64,000 nucleotides of DNA from Bradyrhizobium sp. NDS-1 (GCF_032918005.1 NZ_CP136628.1:2465501-2529500); one strand, 5' to 3'. Numbered from the stretch's first letter, positions 10,460 through 20,209 are shown. Notes: generated by a model not told the origin, from the sequence alone. Made by a program: numbers and translations.

Positions 10460-11879
10460 CACGGATAAGGAATTCGTTGTCGAGAGCGATTGCAATATGA
10501 TGCCCAAGAAGAAACAGAAGATCGATTTATCGGACCCCAATCTCTCGAGCCTTATCCTCCGGCTCGCCATTCCGGCTGTTGTTGGCCTGTCGATCGTCGC
10601 GTTACATCAGGCCGTTAACGCGATCTTTGTTGGCGCGCTTGGCGTGCAGGCGATCGCAGCTGTCAGTATGACCTTGCCGATCGTGCTCCTGCTAGCGGCG
10701 GTCGGAGAGGGGATCGGCGTTGGGACGGCGTCGTTCATATCTCGTCATCTGGGCGCTAATGAGTACCTGGAGGCGAGTCGAGGCGCAAGTACTGCACTCG
10801 CGCTCGCCGCTCCGATCGGTCTTGTCGTTACGGCCGCTCTGCTTCCAAGCCTACGAGTGATCTTCGCAACGCTCGGGGCAACTCCAACCATCATGCCCGT
10901 GGCGCTCGACTACGCGGTGATACTTTTGTTCGGGTACACTGTGATGCTTCTGAACATCGTCAGCGGCTTCATCGTCAGAGCTGAAGGCAACACTCGATTC
11001 AGCATGTGGACGATGATTGCCGCATTCGTCCTAAATGCCGTCCTCGATCCGATCTTCATATTTTCGATGGACTTCGGTGTGCGAGGCGCAGCCCTGGCGA
11101 CACTGGTATCTCAGATCGCTGCTATTTGCCTCTATATCGCTTATTTTACGAAGCCTGGCGGGATAGTCCTCGTCAGGATATCTCACATCTCGTTGGGAGC
11201 AGGTCGCATCAGACAGCTCGCGTTGGTAGGGGCACCGGCGACCATGACCAGTGTTTTATCTGCGATTGCCGTTATGCTCTTGTACGGAGCTGCCGCGCCG
11301 TTCGGAGACGAGTCCATCGCGGCCGTGGGAATAGCTGCGCGCATCTTGACGATCGGCGCACTGCCTATCACCGGCTTCTGTATAGGCGCTCAAGCTGTCC
11401 TGGGTTTCGGTTGGGGCGCACGTGACTTTGCTCGTATATTGAAGACCGCGAAGTTCATGCTCTTGATGACTGTCGCTCTTTCCGTTACGTATTCTGCAGC
11501 CGTTGTGGTTTTTGTCCGGCCTTTGGTCAGGCTGTTCAGCGATAGCGATAAGGTCACAGAACTCGCCGTATCGACCTGCATCGTCTTTCATCTGTTTTTT
11601 GGACTTTTTGGTGTTCAGAGTTTCGTGACGACGATGCTTCAGTCGTTCGGGAGAGCACGCCTCAGTGCGGTTGTCTCCTTGGCGAGGCAAGGCTATCTCT
11701 TCATACCTGCCGTACTGCTATTTCCCGTCGTATCGGGTTTCAACGGACTGCTGGCCAGTCAGGCAATCGCTGAGTTGGGCGCCGGAATGATTGCACTGTT
11801 TGTCTTGGTCCACCAGTTCGCTGAGCTCAGACGAGCGCTCCGGCACCTTCCGTCAAGAACGATCGAGGTCGCGGGTTGA
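10452..11879 (+). CDS. MATE-family efflux transporter
   Basis: About 475 residues of the multidrug and toxin extrusion family, a cation-coupled exporter in the inner membrane. Twelve hydrophobic segments can be followed. The paired half-repeats are visible: the first begins LRLAIPAVVGLSIVALHQ and contains GVGTASFISRHLG, the second begins LALVGAPATMTSVLS and contains GIAARILTIGALPITGFCIGAQAV. ATG 10452 overlaps the end of the upstream TlpA-like gene; the second ATG at 10497 (MMPKKKQKIDL) is also possible. Transcription probably comes from the sigma54 promoter at 9530. The cargo is unknown. Confidence 0.85.
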   Translation: MNDTDKEFVVESDCNMMPKKKQKIDLSDPNLSSLILRLAIPAVVGLSIVALHQAVNAIFVGALGVQAIAAVSMTLPIVLLLAAVGEGIGVGTASFISRHLGANEYLEASRGASTALALAAPIGLVVTAALLPSLRVIFATLGATPTIMPVALDYAVILLFGYTVMLLNIVSGFIVRAEGNTRFSMWTMIAAFVLNAVLDPIFIFSMDFGVRGAALATLVSQIAAICLYIAYFTKPGGIVLVRISHISLGAGRIRQLALVGAPATMTSVLSAIAVMLLYGAAAPFGDESIAAVGIAARILTIGALPITGFCIGAQAVLGFGWGARDFARILKTAKFMLLMTVALSVTYSAAVVVFVRPLVRLFSDSDKVTELAVSTCIVFHLFFGLFGVQSFVTTMLQSFGRARLSAVVSLARQGYLFIPAVLLFPVVSGFNGLLASQAIAELGAGMIALFVLVHQFAELRRALRHLPSRTIEVAG

Positions 11880-12073
11880 CCTGACTAGTGATATCATCGG
11901 AGCCGAGGCCATTAGGCCTACAAGAAGATGGATCATTCTGGGTGCACTGGGCGCAGTGACGGCAACCGCACCAGCCGAGGCATTGCTTAACTGGATAGGC
12001 TGGCGCGGTCCAATCGAGTTGCTTGCCGCATCCAGCGCCACCGCGGCCGCTGTAATCTATTTTTTGGTTCTAA

Positions 12074-13367
12074 CAGTTTGCTGAAAAACCCAAGGATTTG
12101 AGTTTTCTTGGTCTCGGTGAACGCCGTCGATCAATTTTCAGGTGATGTGTTCGTCAGCTTGAGGCATTTTCTTGCGTGAGGGCGGTGTTGCCGGCCCGGT
12201 ACTGCTACGCTGCAAGCAGTTTGGGAATGCGGATCAGGTTATAGGCGATCAGATTGAGCAGGAAGTCGGCAGCAACGCGAGCGATGCCACGATGTTTGGT
12301 CTTGCGCATGGTGCCGTGCTGCTTGCCCCATCCGAAGATGCACTCGACCATCGCCCGGCGTGATTGCGACATGCCATATCCCGGATGCCGCGTGGTTCGT
12401 TCGTCGATGGCGCTGTTGCGGGTCTTGCCGGTTTTGGTGACGGCCTGGTTCTGTGTCACATGCGGCGTCACGCCGATGGCGCGAAGATTGGCGACATGAT
12501 CGGCGGTATCGTACGCCTTGTCCTCACCGGCCGTGATGCGGCGGGCTGCGGCTTTGCGTCTTGCCTTCAGCATGGTCTCCGAAGCCCGGCGTTCGGCGGT
12601 ACCATTGGCATGCGTGACCCTGCCGGCCACCGCCAGCCCATGCCGGTTCTCCATGGTGGCGTGGCCCATATAGCATAGCTTGGCCTCCCGCCCGGCCGCC
12701 TTGCGATAAAGCCTGCTGTCAGGATCGCTGGTGCTCGCATGGGTATCGTTCTTGCGCTTCTGGCCGTGGAAGTTGGCGCCATCGTCATCGTCGCCGCTGC
12801 CGTCCTTGGGGCGAAAACTCTTCTGCGAAGCCCAGGCCTCGATCAGCGTTCCATCCACCGAAAAATGCTCGTCCGACAATAGGGGTTTGACCTGCGGATG
12901 GTTCAGAAGCCTGGTCATGAACTTCGTGAACACCTCACCGCTCTGTAGCCGCTCCCGGTTCTTGGTGAAGGTGGTCGGGTCCCAGACCGGGTCGTCCGGC
13001 GACAGTCCGACGAACCAGCGATACAAAAGATTGTAGTCCAGCTGCTCCATCAACTGACGTTCCGAGCGTATGCCGTAGAATACCTGCAGCAACAAAGCGC
13101 TCAGCAATTGTTCCGGGGGGATCGAAGGACGTCCCTCGCTGGCGTAGAGCTTCCCAAGGCTGCGGTTCAAATCACTCAAAACATCACGGACGAGATCCCG
13201 GACCTTCCGCAGCGGATGGTTCGCTGGCACACGCTTATCCGGCGCGATGTACGAAAACAGGCCGCCCTGATCCGTAAACCTCCCGCGCATGATCGTCTCC
13301 CCCGATTCGAGATGATAAAGTGAATCATCAAGCCTCCTCCGTGACGAGGGGGTTTTTCAGCAAACTG
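12074..13367 (-). mobile_element. IS5-group insertion sequence, complete
   Basis: A 1294-bp element with perfect 18-bp terminal inverted repeats CAGTTTGCTGAAAAACCC (12074-12091 and, inverted, 13350-13367). It is flanked on both sides by CTAA (12070-12073 and 13368-13371), the 4-bp target duplication typical of the IS5 group. It carries one full transposase gene on the minus strand. It sits inside the MFS pseudogene. The intact ends and gene suggest a relatively recent insertion that could still be mobile. Confidence 0.93.
12205..13290 (-). CDS. IS5-family transposase
   Basis: A 361-residue DDE transposase. Family landmarks are the N-terminal HPLRKVRDLV, LLQVFYGIRSERQLMEQL, the first catalytic Asp in SVDGTLIEAWASQKSF, the Asp in the GEDKAYD segment, and the C-terminal MVECIFGWGKQHG with the catalytic Glu. 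Length and motif order are intact. It fills the IS element bounded by the inverted repeats at 12074 and 13367. Confidence 0.93.
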   Translation of the reverse strand: MRGRFTDQGGLFSYIAPDKRVPANHPLRKVRDLVRDVLSDLNRSLGKLYASEGRPSIPPEQLLSALLLQVFYGIRSERQLMEQLDYNLLYRWFVGLSPDDPVWDPTTFTKNRERLQSGEVFTKFMTRLLNHPQVKPLLSDEHFSVDGTLIEAWASQKSFRPKDGSGDDDDGANFHGQKRKNDTHASTSDPDSRLYRKAAGREAKLCYMGHATMENRHGLAVAGRVTHANGTAERRASETMLKARRKAAARRITAGEDKAYDTADHVANLRAIGVTPHVTQNQAVTKTGKTRNSAIDERTTRHPGYGMSQSRRAMVECIFGWGKQHGTMRKTKHRGIARVAADFLLNLIAYNLIRIPKLLAA

Positions 13368-14305
13368 CTAAAGCAGAAGGTAAGCACAAAGATCCGCTCT
13401 ACGGACAGTCGGTCAGAAGACCGTCGATACGGATGGGCGGCTCTGGAGAATTGCGCCGAATTCTTCAAGGTGTCGGATCCGCAAGGGTCCTGCAGTCCTT
13501 GTCGGTAGCGTCTTGTCTCAGCGATGTGGAAGGGTTGGATCGAACAAGCCTTACCACACAATTGCTCATCATGGCGACTGCCCTAAGCATTGGCGCATTG
13601 CTGCTCGGTGCGGTCGCCGATTCGTTGCGCCCGCCTGGCAAGAACATTGAAAACGTTGCGCGCGATCATAGCTGCTGTGTTCATTGCAGCCGAACTCGCG
13701 CTGATCTTGCATTCACCTTTCGTGTCGCTACCTCATGGATCATTGTGGTGGCGGTGGGATCAGAAATCCCCCTCAGCTACGCGATCATCGGAGATTACTT
13801 TCCGGCCGAATTGACGCCCGCGCAAACGCCGTGCTCAACGTTCTGCATTTCGGGTGGGCTTTCCTGGTCCAGTACGTGACGGGGTTAATTCTCGAGCGAT
13901 GGCCGGCAAAGGACGGACACTGCCCCTCAATCGCGTATCAGACGGCGTTCAATATCAATGTGCTGCTGCAGCTGGCCGCCCTGGTCTGGTTCATCGCCCC
14001 TCGGATCAAAGAGTTGAACTGGAAATCTCAGATCGCCCTCAAGCGCAAGTCGACGGACCAAAGCAGGTCAGTTCACGTCGTGATCCCGAGCGCCGGATTG
14101 GTCATCCTGGAAACCGATCGGGATGTGGAGTGGTGAACTCGGCCTTGCGCTGCCTGGCTTTCGGCCTCGTCGGTCTACAGGTGCGTCAAGAACGTCCGGC
14201 CGGCTGATCGCCTGAGAAGCTCCAAATAACTGGTCGGATATGCGACATGCGTCGCGAGGTCGACAGGAATAACACGAAAAATGCGCAATATCAGTGAGCG
14301 CGGGC

Positions 14306-14321
14306 TGGCATGCGACTTGCT
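14306..14321 (+). promoter_or_regulatory. Sigma54 (-24/-12) promoter
   Basis: TGGCATGCGACTTGCT fits the -24/-12 consensus with correct spacing and only one change in the -24 box. The ATG of the second TlpA-like gene lies 38 bp downstream of the -12 element, an ideal distance. Confidence 0.75.
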
Positions 14322-14359
14322 ATCTTTCTCGGAACAGCCAGGTGAAATGAGTTTGAGCA

Positions 14360-14686
14360 ATGACCAGTCTGACTGAGAGCGCAAGTCAAGTCGGTGCGGC
14401 AGATGTGCTGAGCGTCGGTTCGCGGGCCCCCTTGATCAAAGTTGAGGACTGGCTACGTGGCCAGCCGGTTATAAAGTTCGAGCCTGGGAAAGTATACATC
14501 GTCGACTTTTGGGCGACGTGGTCCGGACCATGTATCGCCTCGAGGGCGCATTTTGTGATCCTGCAAGACAAATACAGGAACAATGGAGTTGAGGTGGTGG
14601 GCATCGTGTCGCGCTCCGGCGCGATAGCTGCGAGAGTGCCTGCCGAAGTGAAGAATGGTCGCCGGCTGCTAAGGTTGGCGTCATAG
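14360..14686 (+). pseudogene. Truncated TlpA/thioredoxin-like protein
   Basis: 108 residues corresponding to the first half of a TlpA-like thioredoxin fold: APLIKVEDWLRGQP, then YIVDFWATWSGPC, then LQDKYRNNGVEVVGI. The first active-site cysteine is replaced by serine (WSGPC), so dithiol chemistry is impossible. The second half of the fold is missing; the reading frame runs into unrelated sequence (VKNGRRLLRLAS). It is a paralogue of the gene at 9686 and, like it, has a sigma54 promoter and transporter neighbours. Either a relic or a redox-dead short protein. Confidence 0.65.
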
Positions 14687-14968
14687 AAGCTGCCGGATGG
14701 CATCTTCGAACAACCAAAAAAGATAGAAATGGGTGGTGACGCTGATGCTCTCCAGCTCTCAAGGATGCTTTCTCAAAATTCTATCGCTGCTCTCAGAAGC
14801 CATTCAGAACCTCGTTTCGCTTAGACGGCAAGCCGATTCGGGAATCCGCGGCAATGGACGGGGCCATCTGGAGCGGTCAGAGTCCCCTGCGCCCCGCACC
14901 GAAGGAACACTGAGCGAGGCGGTACCTTCATTGTCACCCCTCTTTGGTACCACGGCGCCGGGTCGAGC
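14687..14968. other. Short interval upstream of dctA
   Basis: No gene or recognisable promoter seen; part of it may be the decayed 3' half of the TlpA-like gene. Confidence 0.3.
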
Positions 14969-16267
14969 ATGATGTACACTCACCGCCAGCGCCGCTCTGT
15001 CAAAGCCGCCGCCCTGTTCCGGCCATCTGGCCCGTGGTACAAAGTTCTTTACATCCAGGTACTCATCGCGATCCTGATTGGGATTCTCGTTGGCTGGTTG
15101 TGGCCTGCTGTGGGGACGAGCAGCTGGGTCAAAGCGCTTGGCGACGGTTTCATCAAGCTGATCAAGATGGTGATCGCACCGATCATCTTCTGCACTGTTG
15201 TGTCTGGAATTGCGCATGTTCAGGATGCACGAAAGGTCGGCCGAGTCGGCGTCAAGGCACTGCTTTACTTCGAGATCGTATCAACCTTCGCGCTCGTCCT
15301 GGGTCTCGTGATGGGCAATCTCGTTCAGGCCGGTCATGGGCTCGCTCCCAGGGCTGATGCCGCGGCGGTAGCTAACTATGTCAAGACGGCGGAAGGGCAG
15401 AAGGCGGTCGATTTTCTCCTCAACATCATTCCTGATAGCGTGGTTGGCGCCCTGGCGCGAGGCGACGTGCTACAGGTGCTGCTGTTTGCCATCCTATTCG
15501 GGTTCTCGCTGATGGCGCTTGGCGAGCGTGGTGAGCGGATGCGCGGTCTGGTTGACGATGCTGCGCACGCGGTGTTTGGTGTCATTAGAATCGTGATGAA
15601 GGCCGCGCCGATCGGAGCGTTCGGCGCCATGGCCTACACCATCGGTGAATTCGGACCCTCCGCGCTCGGTAAACTCATCGGATTAGTTGCGCTGTTCTAT
15701 GTGACAGCCGGGCTCTTCGTGATCATTGTGCTTGGCCTGATCGCGCGCTTGGTCGGCTTTTCCATCCTAAAGTTCATCGTCTACATCAAGGATGAGCTGC
15801 TGATCGTGCTCGGAACGTCGTCGTCCGAAAGCGCGCTGCCGCAGTTGATGGAAAAACTCGAACGGCTGGGCTGTTCCAAGCCGGTCGTGGGCCTAGTGGT
15901 GCCGACGGGATACTCTTTCAATTTGGATGGGACTAACATTTACATGACGTTGGCGACGTTGTTCATCGCGCAGGCGCTCGGGGTCGATCTCAGCTTTGGC
16001 CAGCAGCTCACGATACTCGTTGTGGCAATGCTCACCTCGAAGGGCGCAAGCGGTGTTACCGGTGCTGGCTTCGTTACCCTGGCCGCAACGTTGACGGTGG
16101 TCAGTCCTGAGCTTGTGCCGGGCATTGCGATCGTATTCTCGATTGACAAGTTCATGAGCGAAGTGCGCGCGCTTACGAACATTATCGGGAACGGTATTGC
16201 CGCGGTGTTTGTATCCTGGTGGGAAGGCGAACTCGACCATGACTCACTACACGCGCAGCTCAAGTGA
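14969..16267 (+). CDS. dctA: C4-dicarboxylate transport protein DctA
   Basis: A 432-residue sodium/proton:dicarboxylate symporter (DAACS family) of the inner membrane, importing succinate, fumarate or malate, the main carbon source of bacteroids. Landmarks: [20 protein letters not shown] start of helix 1, [18 protein letters not shown], the serine-rich re-entrant loop [10 protein letters not shown], the substrate-binding NLDGTNIYM helix and the second loop [13 protein letters not shown]. Full length. No dctBD genes adjoin it, so this is probably an extra island copy. The first two codons are both ATG. Confidence 0.93.
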   Translation: MMYTHRQRRSVKAAALFRPSGPWYKVLYIQVLIAILIGILVGWLWPAVGTSSWVKALGDGFIKLIKMVIAPIIFCTVVSGIAHVQDARKVGRVGVKALLYFEIVSTFALVLGLVMGNLVQAGHGLAPRADAAAVANYVKTAEGQKAVDFLLNIIPDSVVGALARGDVLQVLLFAILFGFSLMALGERGERMRGLVDDAAHAVFGVIRIVMKAAPIGAFGAMAYTIGEFGPSALGKLIGLVALFYVTAGLFVIIVLGLIARLVGFSILKFIVYIKDELLIVLGTSSSESALPQLMEKLERLGCSKPVVGLVVPTGYSFNLDGTNIYMTLATLFIAQALGVDLSFGQQLTILVVAMLTSKGASGVTGAGFVTLAATLTVVSPELVPGIAIVFSIDKFMSEVRALTNIIGNGIAAVFVSWWEGELDHDSLHAQLK

Positions 16268-16442
16268 TGTGCGAGCTCAGCTCGGCCCCTCCGGTAGCCA
16301 ACACCGTCGCTCACGAATGCCCCCCACCAAAGTCGTACAGTTCAATCCTGTCTGGCAGCACCACCGCTTCCTTAAAAATTCAACACCGTGCTGATGCGGT
16401 TATGGTTTTCGAGCCGCTCCTGTTACACAGATGGTTCTGAGA

Positions 16443-17589
16443 ATGGCGCGGCTCGTCAAGAGGAACCGTTCGGGGAACTGGTACTTCCGCAAGAGAATAC
16501 CTGCTGACGTTCAACCCATTCTGGCGAAGCTGCCCAAGGAACGTTGGCCATGCTGCTGGTATAAGACCGGCATCATCCTGATCTCGACGGGCACCGCTGA
16601 TAAGAATCTTGCGAGGACGAGCCAGCTGGACATTGCCTCTGACGTTGAGCGCCAATTCAAGGCGCTACGTGAAGGTCCCAAGCCGCTCACGCCTTAGCAG
16701 GTTGCGGCGCTGGTCCGGTATTGTCTACCGGGCATTTGCGGAAGGGCTGGAGGACAATCCCGGCCCGACATCGCAACAGTGGTTGAGTGTCGCTGAGGCG
16801 AACAAGGCCGCTCAGCGCGGCGAGTACAGCCTTGGCGCTCGCCTTGGCATCTTCAAGGATGAGGATGAACGCCGTCACGCGGACGTGGAGAACAGGTTTG
16901 GCGCGATCGTTGATGCTACGCTGACACGCCAGTCCGTGTTCACCACTGACGACAGCCGGTGGCAGATCACAGAGGCGGTCACCCGCGACCTGACCGAAGG
17001 CGTAAAGAAGCTCGCGAGGAACGCGGACGGCGATTTCACGCCTGACACCTACGTCAAACGCCTTCCGCTGCCGACTGCTCTGCACCTCAGCGTCTTAACC
17101 GGCGAATCGTTAGCCGCACTTGCCGACGCTTGGCACACCGCCTCATTGGCCCGCGGAACGCGAAAGCGTACCGCCAAGCGGTGGAAGCCAATCGTACTGC
17201 GGTTCAAGGATTGGCTCGGCCATGATAACCTTGGCCGCATCGCACCGGCAGACGTGCAGCGGTGCGGTGATGAGCGGAGCGCTGGCGGTAGTGCGCCTAA
17301 GACCATCAACGACACCAACTTCGCGGCACTGCGAGCCGTGTTCGGATGGGGCATGAAAAGCGGCTGGCTGCCGATCAATCCAGCGGAGAACGCGAGGGTC
17401 GAGGGGCGCGGAAAGAAGCGCACACGGGAGCCGTGGTTCTTGGAAAGCGAGAGCGCCGCTATGCCGCTATCCTTAACACCGCACTCGGAGTTCAAGGCAC
17501 CAAGCGAGAGAACCCCAAAACCACCGCCGCCAAGCGAGGTGCCGTGGCTCTGCGCCTACTCAGCGGCGCGGGTCGTTGAAATGATCTAG
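16443..17589 (+). pseudogene. Phage-type site-specific integrase, broken
   Basis: Frames in succession encode a tyrosine recombinase: an N-terminal MARLVKRNRSGNWYFRKRIP segment (ATG 16443), a long central core-binding region (LARGTRKRTAKRWKPIVLRF, DTNFAALRAVFGWGMKSGWL), and then two more frame changes around REPWFLE and the LNTALGVQGTKRENP stretch. The frame ends after LCAYSAARVVEMI, that is just past the first catalytic arginine, so the His-Arg-Tyr part of the catalytic domain is missing. Probably a remnant of an integrated element or of an island integrase; no attachment site or tRNA gene was found beside it. Confidence 0.8.
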
Positions 17590-17866
17590 TTGCGCAAGGC
17601 GGGACGTGGGGCGCGAAGATGGTGGATGGGTCATTCGCATTGCTCATGGAATGCGTTCCAACCTCTCGGTCAGCGCAGAGGCGCTCACGCCGTCAGCGCG
17701 ACTGCAAGGTGACGATCGAGCGGGTGTTGTGGCGCGATCACGCGCTATATCTCGCTAATACTGTGAGAACGACTCCGTCGGATGCTGTCTCTCAATCCAT
17801 GCGGCGGCCATTTCGGGATCGCTTTGCTGTGGTGAGGAGTCGAGGATGTTATTTTGCCCGCGAGGT
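17590..17866. other. Gene-poor interval
   Basis: No recognisable gene between the integrase relic and the convergent aspartokinase. Confidence 0.35.
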
Positions 17867-17897
17867 ATGCTAGGTACGACGACAGCGCACCTAGTAT
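17867..17897 (-). terminator. Inverted repeat just after the aspartokinase gene
   Basis: The arms ATGCTAGGT (17867-17875) and ACCTAGTAT (17889-17897) can pair over 9 positions with one G-U pair and a 13-nt loop. It begins 1 bp beyond the aspartokinase stop codon. There is no T-run, so it is a weak terminator candidate or an mRNA 3' stabilising hairpin. Confidence 0.35.
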
Positions 17898-17898
17898 C

Positions 17899-18987
17899 TC
17901 ACAGCGTCGCGGCCAATCCCGGCTCTTCAGGGTGAAGAGCGGCGTGGACTCTTCTAGCGTAAGAAACCGCAGCATCCAGATCCTGGAATTCGCGTGCTTT
18001 TTGCTTACCCGTATTGATCTCAGTAACTAGGATTCTTGTCGATATATCGAGCGGCTTTATCCCTCGTTGCGCAAACTTGGTGACGGCAAACTCTACATCA
18101 TGACTTAGATAGATCGAATGTCCTACATCTCCATCGACAGTGATCCACGTGATGTTCAGTGCGCTCAGGAGAGCTAACGCTACCTGCTGCTCGCAGGAGC
18201 TGCCGAACGTTACTCGTTTTGCTGAGCGATTAATTACAACGGTCGCAACCTCGCCCACGCTGCCGACCTGCGTTCCGACGATCTCCGGCACCAACGATTT
18301 ACAAGAAATTACGATTCCACGAGTAGAAGCGTACTCGACGGCTCCGTGGTGAAGAACTTTGGCGCCGCAGCGCCCCATGCGACTAACAGTGGCATAAGAG
18401 ATGTCTTGCACCAACTTCGCCTCGTTCACTAAATGCGGATCGGACGTGTAAATACCGCATACGTCCGAATAAATTTCACACGAACTGCTTCCCACAATGT
18501 CAGCCGCCAGCACAGCGGTTAAATCAGAACTATTACGTCCAAGCATTGAGATGCGCCCGCTCTTATCTAAGCCCTGGGCGCCGGCAACTATGACCACTTT
18601 GCTTACCTGCAGGGCGCTAAGAAGCGGCGCCTTGTCTATATCTTCGATGTATGCGCGATTGAAGTCAGACGACGTTTGGATCCCCGACGAATAACCGAAC
18701 AGAGATGATGCCGGAATCGAATGCCTCTCCAACGCTGCCTCGAGTAAGCCGACGGACGCAATCTCACCCGTCGTTAAAACGGTGTCCAATGCGCGACTGT
18801 TGCATAGATCGTTTACTGAGAACGCCAGTGCCTTCAGGGACTCAGTTACCCCATACATTGCACTAACAACGACAACGACTCTATCTGCATCAGTAGCGAG
18901 TCTGTTCGCTATGTGGGTAGAAACAGACCGGTAGCAATCCGCCCGCCGGAATGAAGAGCCACCGAACTTCACTACTTTGACTGTCAT
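17899..18987 (-). CDS. Aspartate kinase
   Basis: About 362 residues of the amino-acid kinase fold, phosphorylating L-aspartate. The start ATG at 18987 gives MTVKVVKFGGSS with the signature KFGGSS at residues 7-12; other motifs are VVVVSAMYG, LTTGEIASVGLLEAAL, the substrate loop MLGRNSSDLTAVLAA, and EIYSDVCGIYTSDPHLV. The C-terminal regulatory region is short and its ACT repeats look divergent, so feedback control may differ from the housekeeping enzyme. It stands alone, without asd or homoserine genes, and its codon choice looks more AT-rich than its neighbours, which suggests recent transfer and a role in a specialised pathway. Which pathway cannot be told from the window. Confidence 0.88.
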   Translation of the reverse strand: MTVKVVKFGGSSFRRADCYRSVSTHIANRLATDADRVVVVVSAMYGVTESLKALAFSVNDLCNSRALDTVLTTGEIASVGLLEAALERHSIPASSLFGYSSGIQTSSDFNRAYIEDIDKAPLLSALQVSKVVIVAGAQGLDKSGRISMLGRNSSDLTAVLAADIVGSSSCEIYSDVCGIYTSDPHLVNEAKLVQDISYATVSRMGRCGAKVLHHGAVEYASTRGIVISCKSLVPEIVGTQVGSVGEVATVVINRSAKRVTFGSSCEQQVALALLSALNITWITVDGDVGHSIYLSHDVEFAVTKFAQRGIKPLDISTRILVTEINTGKQKAREFQDLDAAVSYARRVHAALHPEEPGLAATL

Positions 18988-19065
18988 AATGAAATGACCC
19001 CCGGTCACGTTTTTAGGAGACGCGGCGTTTCACGCGGCGTGTTTGCGATTGATGTGCCTGCTCGG

Positions 19066-19251
19066 CTAGTGGCACATTACCGAGGAGCAAAGGTACATGC
19101 ACCTACCAGGGCCGGGAGTATTATTCGTCCCTCGTCGGTTGAGAGGTAAGCATCCGGTGAGGCTTTCAATTTCCCACATCTCGTACTTAGGATTTGCATC
19201 TGTTGAATCGTCTGTGATTCTGTCTGTGACGCCGATTCGCGGAGGCGTCAC
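19066..19251 (-). CDS. Small cysteine-containing ORF upstream of aspartokinase, doubtful
   Basis: A 61-codon frame with a GTG start inside the left arm of the hairpin at 19223-19254. The N-terminal half is polar (TDDSTDANPK), followed by EMWEIESLTGC and a Cys-containing tail ending CMYLCSSVMCH. An internal ATG would give a 37-residue peptide. It is on the same strand as the aspartokinase and ends about 80 bp upstream of it. No clear ribosome-binding site. It could be a peptide precursor or leader, or simply a chance frame; I cannot assign a family. Confidence 0.2.
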   Translation of the reverse strand: MTPPRIGVTDRITDDSTDANPKYEMWEIESLTGCLPLNRRGTNNTPGPGRCMYLCSSVMCH

Positions 19252-19254
19252 AGA
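19223..19254. repeat. Perfect 11-bp inverted repeat
   Basis: TCTGTGACGCC (19223-19233) and GGCGTCACAGA (19244-19254) are perfect reverse complements with a 10-nt loop. It lies about 240 bp upstream of the aspartokinase start. No T-run follows on either strand, so an operator or an RNA hairpin is as likely as a terminator. Confidence 0.6.
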
Positions 19255-20095
19255 TGAGCGGAGACACGGGAGCCGGCGCTGCAGTCTTCACGAGCTGATC
19301 GCGTAGGCATGGATCGCCAACGCCATGCGGCTTCGGCTGCGTTAGATGGACACTCAGACAATGCGCAGCACACTCACATGGGCTGACAGCATCAGGCCCC
19401 TAGTGGCCATCAGAATCGGTCACCGTTGCTATCTCAATATGGACAAATCCGTTGTTTGGCTCGAGTCAACGTAACGAGTCTGCATTATTGATGCCGTTCG
19501 TGTCGGTCGACGAATCGTCCTGCAGGTCAGTAAAAGACCCGCGGCGTGTCCTTCCAAGCGCAGCAGTGTCGGCGCAATCATCACGATGGATCTGGCGGGC
19601 GTCATCGGCCCCTTCTTGAATTTCTTGGAGAGGGACAACACGAATGCTGCAATGCTTGCCCTCGTCGAGGAGGCGTGTATTGCTTGAGAAGTACGCATAC
19701 CGGGCCGCTCTTGTTGAACTTCCGACATTGCGGGCCTCAATTAGACATAGATGTGCGAAAACATACCAAAAACGTGATCCGGGTTATCTCTTTGCGTGTC
19801 GCTTGAACCATCTGCCCCTACGATAGGCGTGGTGTGATATAAAAGCTATCGGCGCATCTCCGCATCCATGCAATGTGTCGCTTACGACCCGCTGTGCGGC
19901 CGAAACGAAGGACCTTAGACCCCAGCATTGAAATCGCTATCTGGTTTTGACGCAAATCGGGCGGACAGTAACCAGATTAGATATCGGAGCGGAGGCTGCG
20001 CGCATGAGGTGCGCATAGTGGGCGCCGTGCGCCGAGCGCAGCCATCCAGTTACGAACGCGCATGTTTTTCCACTCCACTCCATTCCACTCCACGC
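19255..20095. other. Gene-poor interval
   Basis: About 840 bp with no recognisable gene. The only local peculiarity is a short CCACT/CCATT tandem run near 20070-20094, immediately before the sigma54 promoter. Confidence 0.35.
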
Positions 20096-20111
20096 TGGCA
20101 CGGTCCTTGCC
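20096..20111 (+). promoter_or_regulatory. Sigma54 (-24/-12) promoter
   Basis: TGGCACGGTCCTTGCC matches the -24/-12 consensus except for the last base. It points at the SDR relic (20210) and the methyltransferase gene (20885). A near NifA site (TGTGTCGCTTACGACC around 19875) differs from TGT-N10-ACA by one base. Confidence 0.7.
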
Positions 20112-20209
20112 AATTCGTGTCCGCTGTCAGCAGCGGTGTGCGCATCGACGCGCAGCGGCATATAGCAACCGACATACTGTGTCGTCGGCGATCGTTGTAG
20201 AACTAGTGT

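Larger units (their letters stand above)
11881..14136 (+). pseudogene. MFS transporter relic interrupted by an IS element
   Basis: Pieces of one major-facilitator protein in several frames flank the insertion sequence. Upstream (11881-12073) are two central helices (RRWIILGALGAV; IELLAASSATAAAVIYFLV). Downstream come DVEGLDRTSLTTQLLIMATALSIGALLLG (13520-13610), SYAIIGDYFPAELTPA, then after another shift LNVLHFGWAFLVQYVTGLILERWPAKDGH and QTAFNINVLLQLAALVWF, ending at 14136. Removing the IS with one copy of its CTAA duplication rejoins the frame (FLVLKQKV). The N-terminal half is missing, so the gene was already decayed or truncated before or besides the IS insertion. Confidence 0.8.
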
